Part shown: positions 18,801-27,564 of the stretch, one piece after another
How the letters are laid out: each line of letters begins with the position of its first letter
Numbering within the stretch: position 1 is the first letter of the stretch
Assembly: GCA_016721305.1 (NCBI GenBank)
Contig: JADKIH010000002.1
Span: 124,001-188,000 of the forward strand
Length of the DNA stretch: 64,000 bases
Origin: Bacteroidota bacterium
GTDB lineage: Bacteria > Bacteroidota > Bacteroidia > AKYH767-A > 2013-40CM-41-45
Direction: 5' to 3'
Program-made: the position numbers and the translations under genes
The notes under the pieces: model-generated
Databases searched by the model: none
What the model saw: the letters and a program-made list of their open reading frames with translations, nothing else
Told to the model about the DNA's origin: nothing

Positions 18801-20160
18801 TTGGCTGGAATGCCTGGATACCTAAACGGTGAAGTGTCGGGGCACGGTTCAAGAGAACCGGGTGACCTTTCAATACGTTTTCGAGGATATCCCAAACGAT
18901 AGGGTCTTTACGATCTACAATCTTCTTAGCCGACTTCACCGTTTTCACCACACCACGCTCAATCATCTTACGGATGATAAATGGTTTGAAGAGTTCAGCA
19001 GCCATGTCTTTTGGAAGACCGCATTCGTGTAATTTTAATTCAGGTCCAACGACGATTACCGAACGTGCTGAATAATCGACACGCTTACCGAGGAGGTTTT
19101 GACGGAAACGACCTTGTTTACCTTTCAATGAATCAGAGAGTGATTTCAATGCGCGATTCGACTCAGTCTTAACGGCATTTACTTTTCTTGAATTGTCGAA
19201 CAATGAATCAACCGCCTCTTGTAACATACGTTTTTCATTACGTAAGATTACATCCGGAGCTTTGATTTCAAGGAGACGTTTCAGACGGTTGTTACGAATG
19301 ATTACACGACGGTATAAGTCGTTCAAATCAGACGTAGCAAAACGACCACCATCCAGAGGAACGAGTGGACGTAATTCAGGTGGAATCACCGGAACTACTT
19401 TCACGATCATCCATTCAGGACGGTTCTCAATGTGTGTATTGGCAGAACGGAAAGCTTCCACTACGTTCAAACGTTTCAATGCTTCGTTCTTACGTTGCTG
19501 TGAAGTTTCGTTGCTTGCCTGGTGACGAAGGTTGTATGATAACTCATCGAGATTCAGACGAGATAATAAATCGTACAATGCTTCAGCACCCATCTTAGCG
19601 ATGAAACGATTCGGATCTGTTTCATCGAGATGTTGATTGTCTTTCGGTAATGTTTCAAGAATTTGCAGGTACTCCTCTTCTGTGAGGAAGTCGAGGTAGT
19701 TGATACCATCGGCAGCCTTCACACCCGACTGAATTACTACGTAACGTTCGTAGTAAATGATCATGTCGAGCTTTTTAGTAGGAAGTCCCAGCAAGTAACC
19801 AATCTTATTTGGCAATGAACGGAAATACCAGATGTGAGCTACCGGAACAGTAAGGGTAATATGACCCATACGCTCACGACGAACTTTCTTCTCTGTTACT
19901 TCCACGCCACAACGGTCGCAAACGATTCCTTTATAACGGATACGTTTGTATTTACCGCAATGACACTCCCAGTCTTTTACCGGACCGAAGATACGCTCAC
20001 AGAATAATCCGTCGCGCTCCGGCTTGTACGTCCGGTAATTGATCGTTTCTGGTTTCAAGACCTCACCGCTTGATTGCTCGAGGATATGCTCAGGCGAAGC
20101 AAGACTGATGATAATCTTGGTAAAGTTTGACTTAATTTTTATTTCTTTTCTGGTAGCCAT
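15871..20160 (-). CDS. rpoC: RNA polymerase subunit beta'
   Basis: Intact 1429-residue beta' subunit. N-terminal zinc site (CHCG...CDRCG), the catalytic magnesium loop NADFDGDQMAVH, and the second zinc site (CESERGVCAKCYG) with DEDCGT are all present, as is the C-terminal TGLREYDRLIVGS region. It forms the active site of the core polymerase with beta. The start MATRKEIKIKSNFTK fits the family. It lies 73 bases downstream of rpoB in the same operon, and its frame is unbroken, in contrast to many smaller genes here. Confidence 0.98.
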   Translation of the reverse strand: MATRKEIKIKSNFTKIIISLASPEHILEQSSGEVLKPETINYRTYKPERDGLFCERIFGPVKDWECHCGKYKRIRYKGIVCDRCGVEVTEKKVRRERMGHITLTVPVAHIWYFRSLPNKIGYLLGLPTKKLDMIIYYERYVVIQSGVKAADGINYLDFLTEEEYLQILETLPKDNQHLDETDPNRFIAKMGAEALYDLLSRLNLDELSYNLRHQASNETSQQRKNEALKRLNVVEAFRSANTHIENRPEWMIVKVVPVIPPELRPLVPLDGGRFATSDLNDLYRRVIIRNNRLKRLLEIKAPDVILRNEKRMLQEAVDSLFDNSRKVNAVKTESNRALKSLSDSLKGKQGRFRQNLLGKRVDYSARSVIVVGPELKLHECGLPKDMAAELFKPFIIRKMIERGVVKTVKSAKKIVDRKDPIVWDILENVLKGHPVLLNRAPTLHRLGIQAFQPKLIEGKAIQLHPLVCTAFNADFDGDQMAVHVPLGHAAILEAQMLMLASHNILNPANGAPVTVPSQDMVLGLYYITKERKTDETRIVKGEGMKFYSPEEVIIAHNEGRVDLHAAIEVKTMAKDDGVLNRRMVKTTVGRTLFNQVVPEEVGHINTLLTKKALRDIIGDILKICGVAKTAKFLDDIKDLGFKMAFKGALSFNLEDVKIPEVKTELIAKANAEVEEVLSNYNMGFITYNERYNQIIDIWTRTSSRITDTLMKQLSTDKQGFNSIFMMLDSGARGSKEQIRQLGGMRGLMAKPQKSGSSGGEIIENPILSNFKEGLSILEYFISTHGARKGLADTALKTADAGYLTRRLVDVAQDVIITDEDCGTLRGLAETALKNNEDVVESLYDRILGRVSLHNIYHPQTGALIIESGKQITEDIATHIENSPIETVEIRSVLTCESERGVCAKCYGRNLASGRMVQKGEAVGVIAAQSIGEPGTQLTLRTFHVGGVAQKGASESELKAKYSGRMEFEEVKTVSYKEGTKAYEVVIGRSGEFRIVDPNTGTVLTTSNIPYGSKLYIKDKTIVEKGTLICDWDPFNAVILSEFAGKVDFEHIEEGITYREESDEQTGYKEKVIIETRDKTKNPAIRIMDAKKELIKGYNIPVGAHVMINKAQQISAGDILVKIPRTTGKSGDITGGLPRVTELFEARNPSNPAVVSEIDGIVTYGGIKRGNREVIITTRDGEVKKYLVPLSKHILVQDNDFIKAGDPLSDGAITPSDILSIKGPSMVQEYLVNEVQEVYRLQGVKINDKHFEVIVRQMMRKVIIEDPGDTTFLEREFVDRVDFIKENDGIMDKVVVLEPGDSTEVKAGQIMTLRKLREENSILKRKDLKPIEARDAIPATSSPVLQGITQASLHTKSWISAASFQETTKVLNEAAVNGKIDDLLGLKENVIVGHLIPAGTGLREYDRLIVGSQEEYDLLMASKQTEEVGQ

Positions 20161-20233
20161 CTTTGTGAGTTTAATGTTTGAAGATTGAATTGAAAAGCTG
20201 CTCCGTGAAGAGCAGCAAGCTCATTCATCAAAC

Positions 20234-23200
20234 TTATTCGAGTGTAATCTTTAATCCGAGACCACGAAGCTCATGCAACAATACGTTGAATGATTCCGGA
20301 ATTCCAGGAGTAGGAAGATTATCACCTTTTACAATGGATTCATAAGTCTTCGCACGACCGATTACGTCATCCGATTTAACAGTAAGGATTTCCTGAAGGA
20401 TGTTTGCTGCACCGAATGCTTCGAGTGCCCAAACCTCCATCTCACCGAAACGCTGACCACCAAACTGTGCTTTACCACCGAGAGGCTGCTGAGTGATGAG
20501 AGAGTACGGTCCGATTGAACGGGCGTGCATCTTATCATCAACCATGTGTCCGAGTTTCATCATGTAGATTACACCTACTGTAGCCGGTTGATCGAAACGA
20601 TCACCTGTTCCACCATCGTAGAGGTAAGTACTGCCGAATTTAGGAAGTCCTGCCTTGAGAACGTAGTCGTCGATTTGCTCGATAGAAGCTCCATCGAAGA
20701 TTGGCGTTGCGAACTTGAGACCCATTTTCAAACCGGCCCATCCAAGGATCGTTTCGTAAATCTGTCCAAGGTTCATACGTGAAGGTACACCAAGTGGATT
20801 AAGAACGATATCTACCGGAGTTCCATCTTCGAGGAATGGCATGTCTTCATCGCGAACGATTTTGGCAACGATACCCTTGTTACCGTGACGACCTGCCATC
20901 TTATCCCCTACTTTCAACTTACGCTTTTTGGCGATATAAACTTTTGCAAGCTGAACGATACCGGCAGGTAACTCATCTCCAACTGTAAGAGCAAATTTCT
21001 TACGCTTGTAGATACCACTGATATCATTAAACTTGATTGTAAAGTTGTGAAGCAATTGTTTAATCTGATCGTTCTTCTCCTTATCAGTTGTCCACTTATC
21101 CGGATTAACGGTATCGTAGTTGATTTCAGAGAGCATCTTCTGAGTAAACTTCGCACCTTTAGGGATGATGACTTCTTTGAAGATGTCGGTCACACCCTGA
21201 GATGTTTTACCACTCACAAGCACAAATAATTTATCGATCAGTTTTTCTTTCTGTTCTGCGATTGCAACGTTGTAGTCTTTATCGAGTTTTTCCAGTTGAA
21301 CCTTTTCATCGTTCTTCTGTGCTTTATCTTTCGCCATTACGCGAGAGAACAAACGTTTATCGATAACCACACCTTTTACAGAAGGCGGAACTTTAAGAGA
21401 TGCATCTTTCACGTCACCGGCTTTATCACCGAAGATGGCGCGAAGGAGTTTTTCTTCCGGTGAAGGATCTGTTTCACCTTTAGGAGTAATTTTACCAATG
21501 AGGATATCACCTTCCACTACTTCGGCACCGACACGGATCAAACCGTTTTCGTCGAGCTCGCGAGTAGCTTCTTCACTTACGTTAGGAATATCAGCTGTCA
21601 ATTCTTCCATACCACGTTTGGTATCCCGAACTTCCAGGCTGTATTCATCGATGTGAATCGAAGTAAAGATATCTTCACGGATTACACGCTCAGAGATTAC
21701 GATGGCATCCTCGAAGTTATTACCCTTCCAAGGCATGAACGCAACTTGTAAGTTACGACCCAATGCCAATTCACCACTCTGAGTTGCATATCCCTCACAA
21801 AGTACCTGACCTTTTTTCACCTTCTGGCCTTTGATAACAATCGGCTTGAGGTTGATCGAAGTATTTTGATTGGTTTTTTGGAATTTCGTCAGACGGTATG
21901 TTTTCACATCATCTTCGAAGCTTACCAATTTTTCAGTTTCCTTGCGGCTGTAACGAATCGTGATTTCCAATGCATCTACGTATTCAATTACACCATCGCC
22001 TTCGGCGTTGATGAGTACACGTGAGTCACGGGCAACCAAACCTTCGAGTCCTGTACCAACGATTGGTGCTTCCGGACGAAGGAGAGGAACAGCCTGACGT
22101 TGCATGTTCGATCCCATCAGGGCACGGTTAGCATCATCATGTTCGAGGAAGGGAATCAATGAAGCTGCAATCGATGCAATCTGGTTTGGAGCAACGTCCA
22201 TCAGGTGAATTTTCTCCGGTTCAAGAATCGGGAAGTCACCTAACTCACGAGACTTCACTTTTGCATCAATGAAATTACCTTTCTCATCGATGACAGCGTT
22301 AGCCTGTGCGATTACTTTATTATCTTCCTCTTCGGCAGTGAGGTACACTACCGGCTTTTCAACATCCACTACTCCCGCTGTTACTGTACGGTAAGGAGTT
22401 TCGATGAAACCGAGATTATTAATTTTAGCATACACACACAATGAAGAGATCAAACCGATGTTTGGTCCTTCAGGAGTTTCGATAGTACACAGACGACCGT
22501 AGTGCGTGTAGTGAACGTCACGAACCTCGAAGCCGGCACGTTCTCGAGAGAGACCGCCTGGTCCGAGTGCAGACAAACGACGCTTGTGGGTAATTTCCGC
22601 AAGTGGGTTAGTCTGATCCATGAATTGTGAAAGCTGATTTGTTCCGAAGAATGAGTTGATCACCGATGAAAGTGTCTTCGCATTGATCAGATCAGCCGGA
22701 GTAAATACTTCGTTGTCGCGTACGTTCATACGCTCACGGATGGTACGAGCCATACGGGCCAGACCCACGCCGAACTGTGCATACAATTGCTCACCTACCG
22801 TACGAACACGACGGTTCGACAAGTGATCGATATCATCGACCTCAGCTTTGGAGTTGATCAACTGAATCAGCTGACGGATGATTTCGATAATATCTGCTTT
22901 CGTAAGAACGCGAGTATCGTCTGCGATTTCGAGACCGAGTTTTTTATTGATACGGTAACGACCCACATCACCTAAATCATAACGCTTATCGGAGAAGAAG
23001 AGCTTGTCGATAATACCACGAGCTGTTTCTTCATCAGGCGGTTCGGCGTTACGGAGCTGACGGTAGATATGTTCAACGGCTTCTTTCTCGGAGTTAGAAG
23101 TATCCTTCTGAAGCGTGTTGTAGATGATTGCAAAATCATTTGTATTCACATCCTCTTTGTGGAGAATGATCGACTTGACACCGGATTCCACGATGAGTTC

Positions 23201-24049
23201 AAGGTGGTGATCTTCGAGAACGGTTTCACGTTCGATGATCACTTCGTTACGTTCGATAGAAACTACTTCACCTGTATCCTCATCAACGAAATCTTCCACC
23301 CATGTTTTCAAAACACGAGCAGCGAGACGGCGATTGAGAGCATTTTTAATACCTGATTTCGTCACCTTGAATTCATCGGCAAGACCGAAGATTTCTAAGA
23401 TGTCCTTATCAGTTTGATATCCGATAGCACGCAACAAAGTTGTAACCGGGAATTTCTTCTTACGGTCGATGTATGCGTACATGACGTTATTGATATCCGT
23501 TGCAAATTCGATCCAAGATCCTTTGAACGGAATCACACGAGCAGAATATAATTTGGTTCCGTTAGCGTGACGGCTTTGACCGAAGAACACGCCCGGTGAA
23601 CGGTGAAGCTGTGATACAACAACACGTTCAGCTCCGTTGATGACGAATGTTCCTTTCGGTGTCATGTACGGAATTGTTCCAAGGTACACGTCCTGCACGA
23701 TTGTTTCGAAATCTTCGTGTTCAGGGTCGGTACAATAGAGTTTCAGTTTCGCCTTCAGTGGAACACTGTACGTGAGACCACGTTCGATACACTCTTCCAG
23801 AGAATAACGGGGAGGATCGATGAAGTAATCGAGAAACTCGAGGACGAAATTATTTCTTGAATCAGTGATCGGGAAGTTTTCACTGAATACTTTATACAAA
23901 CCTTCTTTCTGACGGTTGTCAGACGTTGTTTCAAGCTGGAAAAAGTCCTGGAATGATCTAAGCTGAATATCCAGAAAATCCGGGTAATCGATCGGATGCT
24001 GGATGGTCGCAAAGCTAATTCGTTTGTTATTGATAAGATTGGTTGACAC
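20234..24049 (-). CDS. rpoB: RNA polymerase subunit beta
   Basis: Intact 1271-residue beta subunit. Recognisable blocks: PDFLDIQLRSFQDFF, ERVVVSQLHRSPGVFF, the rifampicin region with FFGTNQLSQFMDQTNPLAEITHKRR, GPNIGLI, GRHGNKGIVAKI and the C-terminal GGKAQFGGQRFGEMEVWALEA. The rifampicin pocket shows the usual sensitive-type residues (Q, D, H, R) as far as I can read them. The start is GTG at 24049, matching the family N-terminus. It follows rplL after a 144-base gap that contains a hairpin with a T-run. Confidence 0.98.
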   Translation of the reverse strand: MSTNLINNKRISFATIQHPIDYPDFLDIQLRSFQDFFQLETTSDNRQKEGLYKVFSENFPITDSRNNFVLEFLDYFIDPPRYSLEECIERGLTYSVPLKAKLKLYCTDPEHEDFETIVQDVYLGTIPYMTPKGTFVINGAERVVVSQLHRSPGVFFGQSRHANGTKLYSARVIPFKGSWIEFATDINNVMYAYIDRKKKFPVTTLLRAIGYQTDKDILEIFGLADEFKVTKSGIKNALNRRLAARVLKTWVEDFVDEDTGEVVSIERNEVIIERETVLEDHHLELIVESGVKSIILHKEDVNTNDFAIIYNTLQKDTSNSEKEAVEHIYRQLRNAEPPDEETARGIIDKLFFSDKRYDLGDVGRYRINKKLGLEIADDTRVLTKADIIEIIRQLIQLINSKAEVDDIDHLSNRRVRTVGEQLYAQFGVGLARMARTIRERMNVRDNEVFTPADLINAKTLSSVINSFFGTNQLSQFMDQTNPLAEITHKRRLSALGPGGLSRERAGFEVRDVHYTHYGRLCTIETPEGPNIGLISSLCVYAKINNLGFIETPYRTVTAGVVDVEKPVVYLTAEEEDNKVIAQANAVIDEKGNFIDAKVKSRELGDFPILEPEKIHLMDVAPNQIASIAASLIPFLEHDDANRALMGSNMQRQAVPLLRPEAPIVGTGLEGLVARDSRVLINAEGDGVIEYVDALEITIRYSRKETEKLVSFEDDVKTYRLTKFQKTNQNTSINLKPIVIKGQKVKKGQVLCEGYATQSGELALGRNLQVAFMPWKGNNFEDAIVISERVIREDIFTSIHIDEYSLEVRDTKRGMEELTADIPNVSEEATRELDENGLIRVGAEVVEGDILIGKITPKGETDPSPEEKLLRAIFGDKAGDVKDASLKVPPSVKGVVIDKRLFSRVMAKDKAQKNDEKVQLEKLDKDYNVAIAEQKEKLIDKLFVLVSGKTSQGVTDIFKEVIIPKGAKFTQKMLSEINYDTVNPDKWTTDKEKNDQIKQLLHNFTIKFNDISGIYKRKKFALTVGDELPAGIVQLAKVYIAKKRKLKVGDKMAGRHGNKGIVAKIVRDEDMPFLEDGTPVDIVLNPLGVPSRMNLGQIYETILGWAGLKMGLKFATPIFDGASIEQIDDYVLKAGLPKFGSTYLYDGGTGDRFDQPATVGVIYMMKLGHMVDDKMHARSIGPYSLITQQPLGGKAQFGGQRFGEMEVWALEAFGAANILQEILTVKSDDVIGRAKTYESIVKGDNLPTPGIPESFNVLLHELRGLGLKITLE

Positions 24050-24118
24050 GGGAGCTTGGTTTTTTGAGTGGAGACTAATTCTTCAACTGCGATCAGGATC
24101 AGTAATTTATCACCTGTT

Positions 24119-24166
24119 AAAAAAAGGATATAGACCAGTCCCGATTTTACTCGGGAAAGGTCTATA
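24119..24166 (-). terminator. rplL-rpoB intergenic hairpin with T-run (attenuator or processing site)
   Basis: Stem TATAGACC (24129-24136) / GGTCTATA (24159-24166), a 2x2 internal loop, then TCCCGA (24139-24144) / TCGGGA (24151-24156) around a six-base loop. On the minus strand it is followed, after TCC, by seven T. This is the position of the E. coli rplL-rpoB attenuator and RNase III site; full termination is unlikely because rpoBC lies beyond. Confidence 0.75.
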
Positions 24167-24193
24167 AATGATTAGCGGTCAGCAGCCGATACC

Positions 24194-24568
24194 TTATTTA
24201 ACCTCAATCTCAGCTCCTGCTTCTTCCAATTGTTGTTTGATTGAATTCGCTTCTTCTTTAGATACGCCTTCTTTCACTGGTTTTGGTGCTCCGTCAACTA
24301 AGTCTTTCGCTTCTTTCAAACCGAGACCAGTTAATTCTTTCACCAATTTCACGATATTTAATTTCGCTCCACCCGGTGCTTTCAGGATTACGTCGAAAGA
24401 AGTTTTCTCAGCAGCAGCAGCTTCGCCACCACCAGCAGGTGCAGCCATAGCTACAGCAGCAGCAGCAGGCTCGATGCCATACTCATCCTTAAGGATTTTT
24501 GCGAGTTCGTTAACTTCTTTAACAGTCAGGTTAACTAACTGATCAGCGAATGCTTTTAAATCTGCCAT
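24194..24568 (-). CDS. rplL: Ribosomal protein bL12 (L7/L12)
   Basis: Intact 124-residue stalk protein. N-terminal dimerisation helices (MADLKAFADQLVNLTVKEV), an Ala/Gly-rich hinge (AAAAVAMAAPAGGGEAAAAE) and the conserved C-terminal domain (FDVILKAPGGAKLNIVKLVK, TGLGLKEAKDLVDGAP). It recruits translation factors at the ribosomal GTPase centre. Last ribosomal gene before rpoB. Confidence 0.97.
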   Translation of the reverse strand: MADLKAFADQLVNLTVKEVNELAKILKDEYGIEPAAAAVAMAAPAGGGEAAAAEKTSFDVILKAPGGAKLNIVKLVKELTGLGLKEAKDLVDGAPKPVKEGVSKEEANSIKQQLEEAGAEIEVK

Positions 24569-24656
24569 TTTGTATAGAATTTAATTTGTTAATTTTTACG
24601 TTGTTTAGTTACTGTATTGGGGTACTGGAAGCATTAGTATTTTTAACAGCTTATCC

Positions 24657-25180
24657 TTATTCAGGACGCTCAGATAATGTTTTGATAATTCCTGCAAGTT
24701 TGCCGCCGCTGCCTTTGAGGCCGGAGATAACATTTTTCGCAGGTGACTGAAGAAGAGCGATGATATCACCGATGAGTTCATTTCTTGATTTGAGAGCAAC
24801 GAGTGTATCGAGTTGCGCATCACCAAGGAAGATAGCTGTATCGATGTAAGCACCTTTACGAGAGGCTTATCATTCTTCTTGCGGAATTCTTTAATCACTT
24901 TCGCAGGTACGTTTCCTGTTTCAGAAAACATCAGTGCGCTTGTGCCTTTGAGAGCTCCGAAAATTCCTTCGTATGCTTCAGCGTTATTTTTCTCCATCGC
25001 TTTACGGATGAGAGTATTTTTTGCCACGAGCATTTTTACACCTTTGCTAAAGCAGAGGCGACGAAGCTGAGTTGTTTTTGCTACGGTAAGAGCAGATGTA
25101 TCTGCTACGTACACGTTTGGATATTTATTGAGGAGTTCCGCAATCTCTCCAATGATTACGTCTTTTTCTTCTCTTTTCAT
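24657..25180 (-). CDS. rplJ: Ribosomal protein uL10 (frame broken near 24853)
   Basis: About 174 residues when repaired. The first two thirds are normal L10 (MKREEKDVIIGEIAELLNK, AKNTLIRKAME, GTSALMFSETGNVPAKVIKEF). After DKPLVK the frame slips; one extra base near 24853 gives GAYIDTAIFLGDAQLDTLVAL and a proper C-terminus ending ...ALLQSPAKNVISGLKGSG...IIKTLSERPE with stop at 24657-24659. Without repair the frame runs on to 24605 as nonsense. L10 is essential and anchors the bL12 stalk, so a sequencing error is by far the likeliest explanation. Confidence 0.92.
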
Positions 25181-25216
25181 TTCTTGGAATGTTTAAATGA
25201 TTAACCCAGTGGGTAA

Positions 25217-25908
25217 TTAAGCAATTGTTTTAGTATCGATCATCACTGAAGGGCTCATCGTGCTAGAGAGGTATACACTCTTCATGTATGTACCTTTTGC
25301 AGCAGACGGTTTCAGCTTAAGGATGGTGTTCAACAACTCGTGTGCATTTTCTTCGATCTTTTAGCATCGAAAGAAACTTTACCGACAGCTGCATGAATAC
25401 TTCCTTGTTTGTCGACTTTAAAATCAATCTTACCCGCCTTTACTTCTTTTACCGCTTTACCGATATCAGTTGTAACAGTTCCTGTCTTCGGGTTCGGCAT
25501 GAGGTTACGAGGTCCGAGTACTTTACCCAGCTTACCTACTTTACCCATTACGCTCGGCATGGTGATGATTACATCAACATCTGTCCAGCCTTGTTCGATT
25601 TTCTGAATGTAATCGTCTAAGCCCACAAAATCAGCTCCTGCTTCTTTTGCTTCAGCCTCTTTATCAGGCGTGCAAAGAACAAGTACTTTTTTTGTTTTTC
25701 CGGTTCCGTGTGGAAGCGTAACAACGCCACGTACCATTTGATTAGCTTTACGAGGATCAACACCGAGACGAATGCTCAGGTCGACAGATGCATCGAACTT
25801 CGTGTAAGTAATGTCTTTTACAATCTTTGATGCTTCAGCTAGAGTGTAGGATTTGGTTTGATCCACCTTACCCATAGCGGATTTTCTTTTTTTACTGACT
25901 TTTGCCAT
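25217..25908 (-). CDS. rplA: Ribosomal protein uL1 (frame broken at 25359-25362)
   Basis: About 230 residues when repaired. Starts MAKVSKKRKSAMGKVDQTKSY at 25908 (an upstream in-frame start at 25932 is unlikely). Core blocks: FDASVDLSIRLGVDPRKANQ, VRGVVTLPHGTGK, GKLGKVLGPRNLMPNPKTGTV. The frame ends prematurely at AKRSKKMHTSC; adding one base to the T4 run at 25359-25362 gives AKKIEENAHELLNTILKLKP and a normal C-terminus stopping at 25217. L1 binds 23S rRNA at the mobile stalk and often autoregulates rplKA. Confidence 0.92.
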
Positions 25909-26016
25909 TGAATTAAAGTTTTGAAGTACCAACGGGTTTGATAGGATCTCCCCCTCCTTCTGTTATTAAATGCTATAGTATGATACTGCGATGCTCAGCA
26001 GCTCATGAAAGAATGC

Positions 26017-26454
26017 TTAGAAAGGACGTTCGCCGTCGACAAGCAGACCCATGCTACGTGCTGTACCGGCAACCATACTCATTGCTGATTCAATAGTGAA
26101 GCAATTTAAATCCGGCATTTTGTTTTCAGCGATCGCACGAACCTGATCCCAGGTAACGTTACCCACCTTATTACGGTTAGGTTCTTTTGATCCACCTTTA
26201 ATCTTTGCTGCATCCATCAGCTGAACAGCTGCAGGAGGAGTTTTGATGATGAATTCAAATGATTTATCAGTGTAAACGGTGATAACAACCGGTAATACTT
26301 TACCGGGTTGATCCTGCGTACGAGCGTTAAACTGCTTGCAGAATTCCATGATGTTAACACCCTTCGCACCCAGAGCAGGACCAATTGGAGGTGCCGGGTT
26401 AGCGGCGCCGCCTTTTACCTGCAATTTGATGTATGTACTTATTTCTTTTGCCAT
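26017..26454 (-). CDS. rplK: Ribosomal protein uL11
   Basis: Intact 145-residue L11: MAKEISTYIKLQVKGGAANP, the proline-rich PPIGPALGAKGVNIMEFCKQFN segment, and the rRNA-binding C-terminal domain (GNVTWDQVRAIAENKMPDLN, GTARSMGLLVDG). It forms the GTPase-associated centre with L10/L12. The gap to nusG (161 bases) holds nothing I can assign. Confidence 0.97.
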   Translation of the reverse strand: MAKEISTYIKLQVKGGAANPAPPIGPALGAKGVNIMEFCKQFNARTQDQPGKVLPVVITVYTDKSFEFIIKTPPAAVQLMDAAKIKGGSKEPNRNKVGNVTWDQVRAIAENKMPDLNCFTIESAMSMVAGTARSMGLLVDGERPF

Positions 26455-26615
26455 TTGACTAGTTGAGTTAAAATCTGAAGAACAATTTGCCCGATCGGGT
26501 GTATCTGCGTTCTCCGCTCAGATACTATATATGTCACGTCAGCAACAAAACACTCATCGGAAAGCAGAGAAATGTTGGAAGCATTTACTCTCCGGCTTGT
26601 GTATGCGCCTACCCT

Positions 26616-27179
26616 TTATTCTTTTTCTACCTGCATATAGTTCAGCTCAAGCGGCGTTTTACGTCCGAAGATCTTCACCATAACTTTCAGCTTCTTCTTC
26701 TCCTCGTTGATTTCTTCGATCACACCGCTGAAGCTGTTGAAAGGACCATCGATCACTTTTACAGTTTCACCTACGACAAACGGTACAGTCATTACTGCTT
26801 CGCTGTCGGCGAGCTCGTCCATCTTACCGAGGATACGATTCACTTCTGACTGACGCAACGGAGCCGGAGCTTCGCCTTTGGCACCCAGAAATGCTATAAC
26901 ACCGGAAATATTCTCGATAATGTGAGGAATCTCGCCTACAAGAGCAGCTTCGATCAACACATAACCGGGAAGAATATTTCTTTCCTTGCTTACTTTTTTT
27001 CCATTACGGATCTGGTAAAACTTCTCAGTCGGAATCAAGACCTGGCTTACATAATCCGTAAGCTTGAGTCGGCTGATTTCCGATTCGATATATTGCTTTA
27101 CCTTCTTTTCTTTTCCACTGATGGCGCGAACAACATACCACTTGCGAACCAGTTCTTTTTGAGATTGCGTTTCTGCCAT
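26616..27179 (-). CDS. nusG: Transcription antitermination/elongation factor NusG
   Basis: Intact 187-residue NusG: N-terminal NGN domain (KWYVVRAISGKEKKVKQYIE, PTEKFYQIRNGKK, ERNILPGYVLIEA) and C-terminal KOW domain (VGETVKVIDGPFNSFSGVIEEINEEKKKLKV). It binds the polymerase clamp and links it to ribosomes or Rho. Ten bases downstream of secE, the normal arrangement. Confidence 0.95.
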   Translation of the reverse strand: MAETQSQKELVRKWYVVRAISGKEKKVKQYIESEISRLKLTDYVSQVLIPTEKFYQIRNGKKVSKERNILPGYVLIEAALVGEIPHIIENISGVIAFLGAKGEAPAPLRQSEVNRILGKMDELADSEAVMTVPFVVGETVKVIDGPFNSFSGVIEEINEEKKKLKVMVKIFGRKTPLELNYMQVEKE

Positions 27180-27189
27180 GGCTAAATTG

Positions 27190-27384
27190 TTAACCGATCA
27201 TTTTATAGAATAAATTCATGATGGATTGGAATCCAAAGTCCATCAGAAAAATTACCAGTCCAATGATCAATGTAGCAACCATCACTATGACTACAGAGCT
27301 TTGAAGCTCTTCACGTGTTGGCCAGCTAACTTTTTCCATCAGCTCAACGTAACTTTCCTTTATATAAGCGCTCAGTTTACTCAT
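27190..27384 (-). CDS. secE: Preprotein translocase subunit SecE
   Basis: A 64-residue single-helix SecE: amphipathic N-terminal YIKESYVELMEKVSWPTREEL followed by one transmembrane helix (VVIVMVATLIIGLVIFLMD). Essential clamp of the SecYEG channel. It lies between tRNA-Trp and nusG. Confidence 0.93.
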   Translation of the reverse strand: MSKLSAYIKESYVELMEKVSWPTREELQSSVVIVMVATLIIGLVIFLMDFGFQSIMNLFYKMIG

Positions 27385-27422
27385 TTGTTTGTCAGTTGTG
27401 TCTACAACTATCGGGGGTTAAG

Positions 27423-27495
27423 CACGGGTGGAGAGACTCGAACTCCCAGCCAACGGTTTTGGAGACCGCTACTCTACCAATTGAGCTACACCCGT
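27423..27495 (-). tRNA. tRNA-Trp (CCA anticodon)
   Basis: 73 nt; acceptor ACGGGTG pairs with CACCCGT, TA at positions 8-9, GCTC D-stem start, anticodon loop CTCCAAA, GTTCGAG T-loop and discriminator G. Sits between tuf and secE as usual in Bacteroidota. Confidence 0.95.
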
Positions 27496-27516
27496 TTACT
27501 ATCTGTTAATTGGCAG

Positions 27517-27548
27517 TAAACCACAGACGAGTTTTCGCCTGTGGTTTA
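27517..27548 (-). promoter_or_regulatory. Hairpin between tuf and tRNA-Trp (probable processing signal)
   Basis: Ten-bp stem TAAACCACAG (27517-27526) / CTGTGGTTTA (27539-27548) extended by CGA/TCG around a GTTT loop. No T-run follows on the minus strand, so it may be an RNA-processing or stabilising element rather than a terminator. Confidence 0.6.
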
Positions 27549-27564
27549 TCTGGAAATTAGTTAA

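Noticed and set aside
16849..19598. Plus-strand open frames of 60-157 codons opposite rpoC
   Set aside because: They are antisense shadows of an intact, highly conserved gene and have no start signals or recognisable motifs.
20525..23417. Plus-strand open frames opposite rpoB
   Set aside because: Same reason: fully covered by rpoB on the other strand, with compositions typical of reverse-complemented coding DNA.
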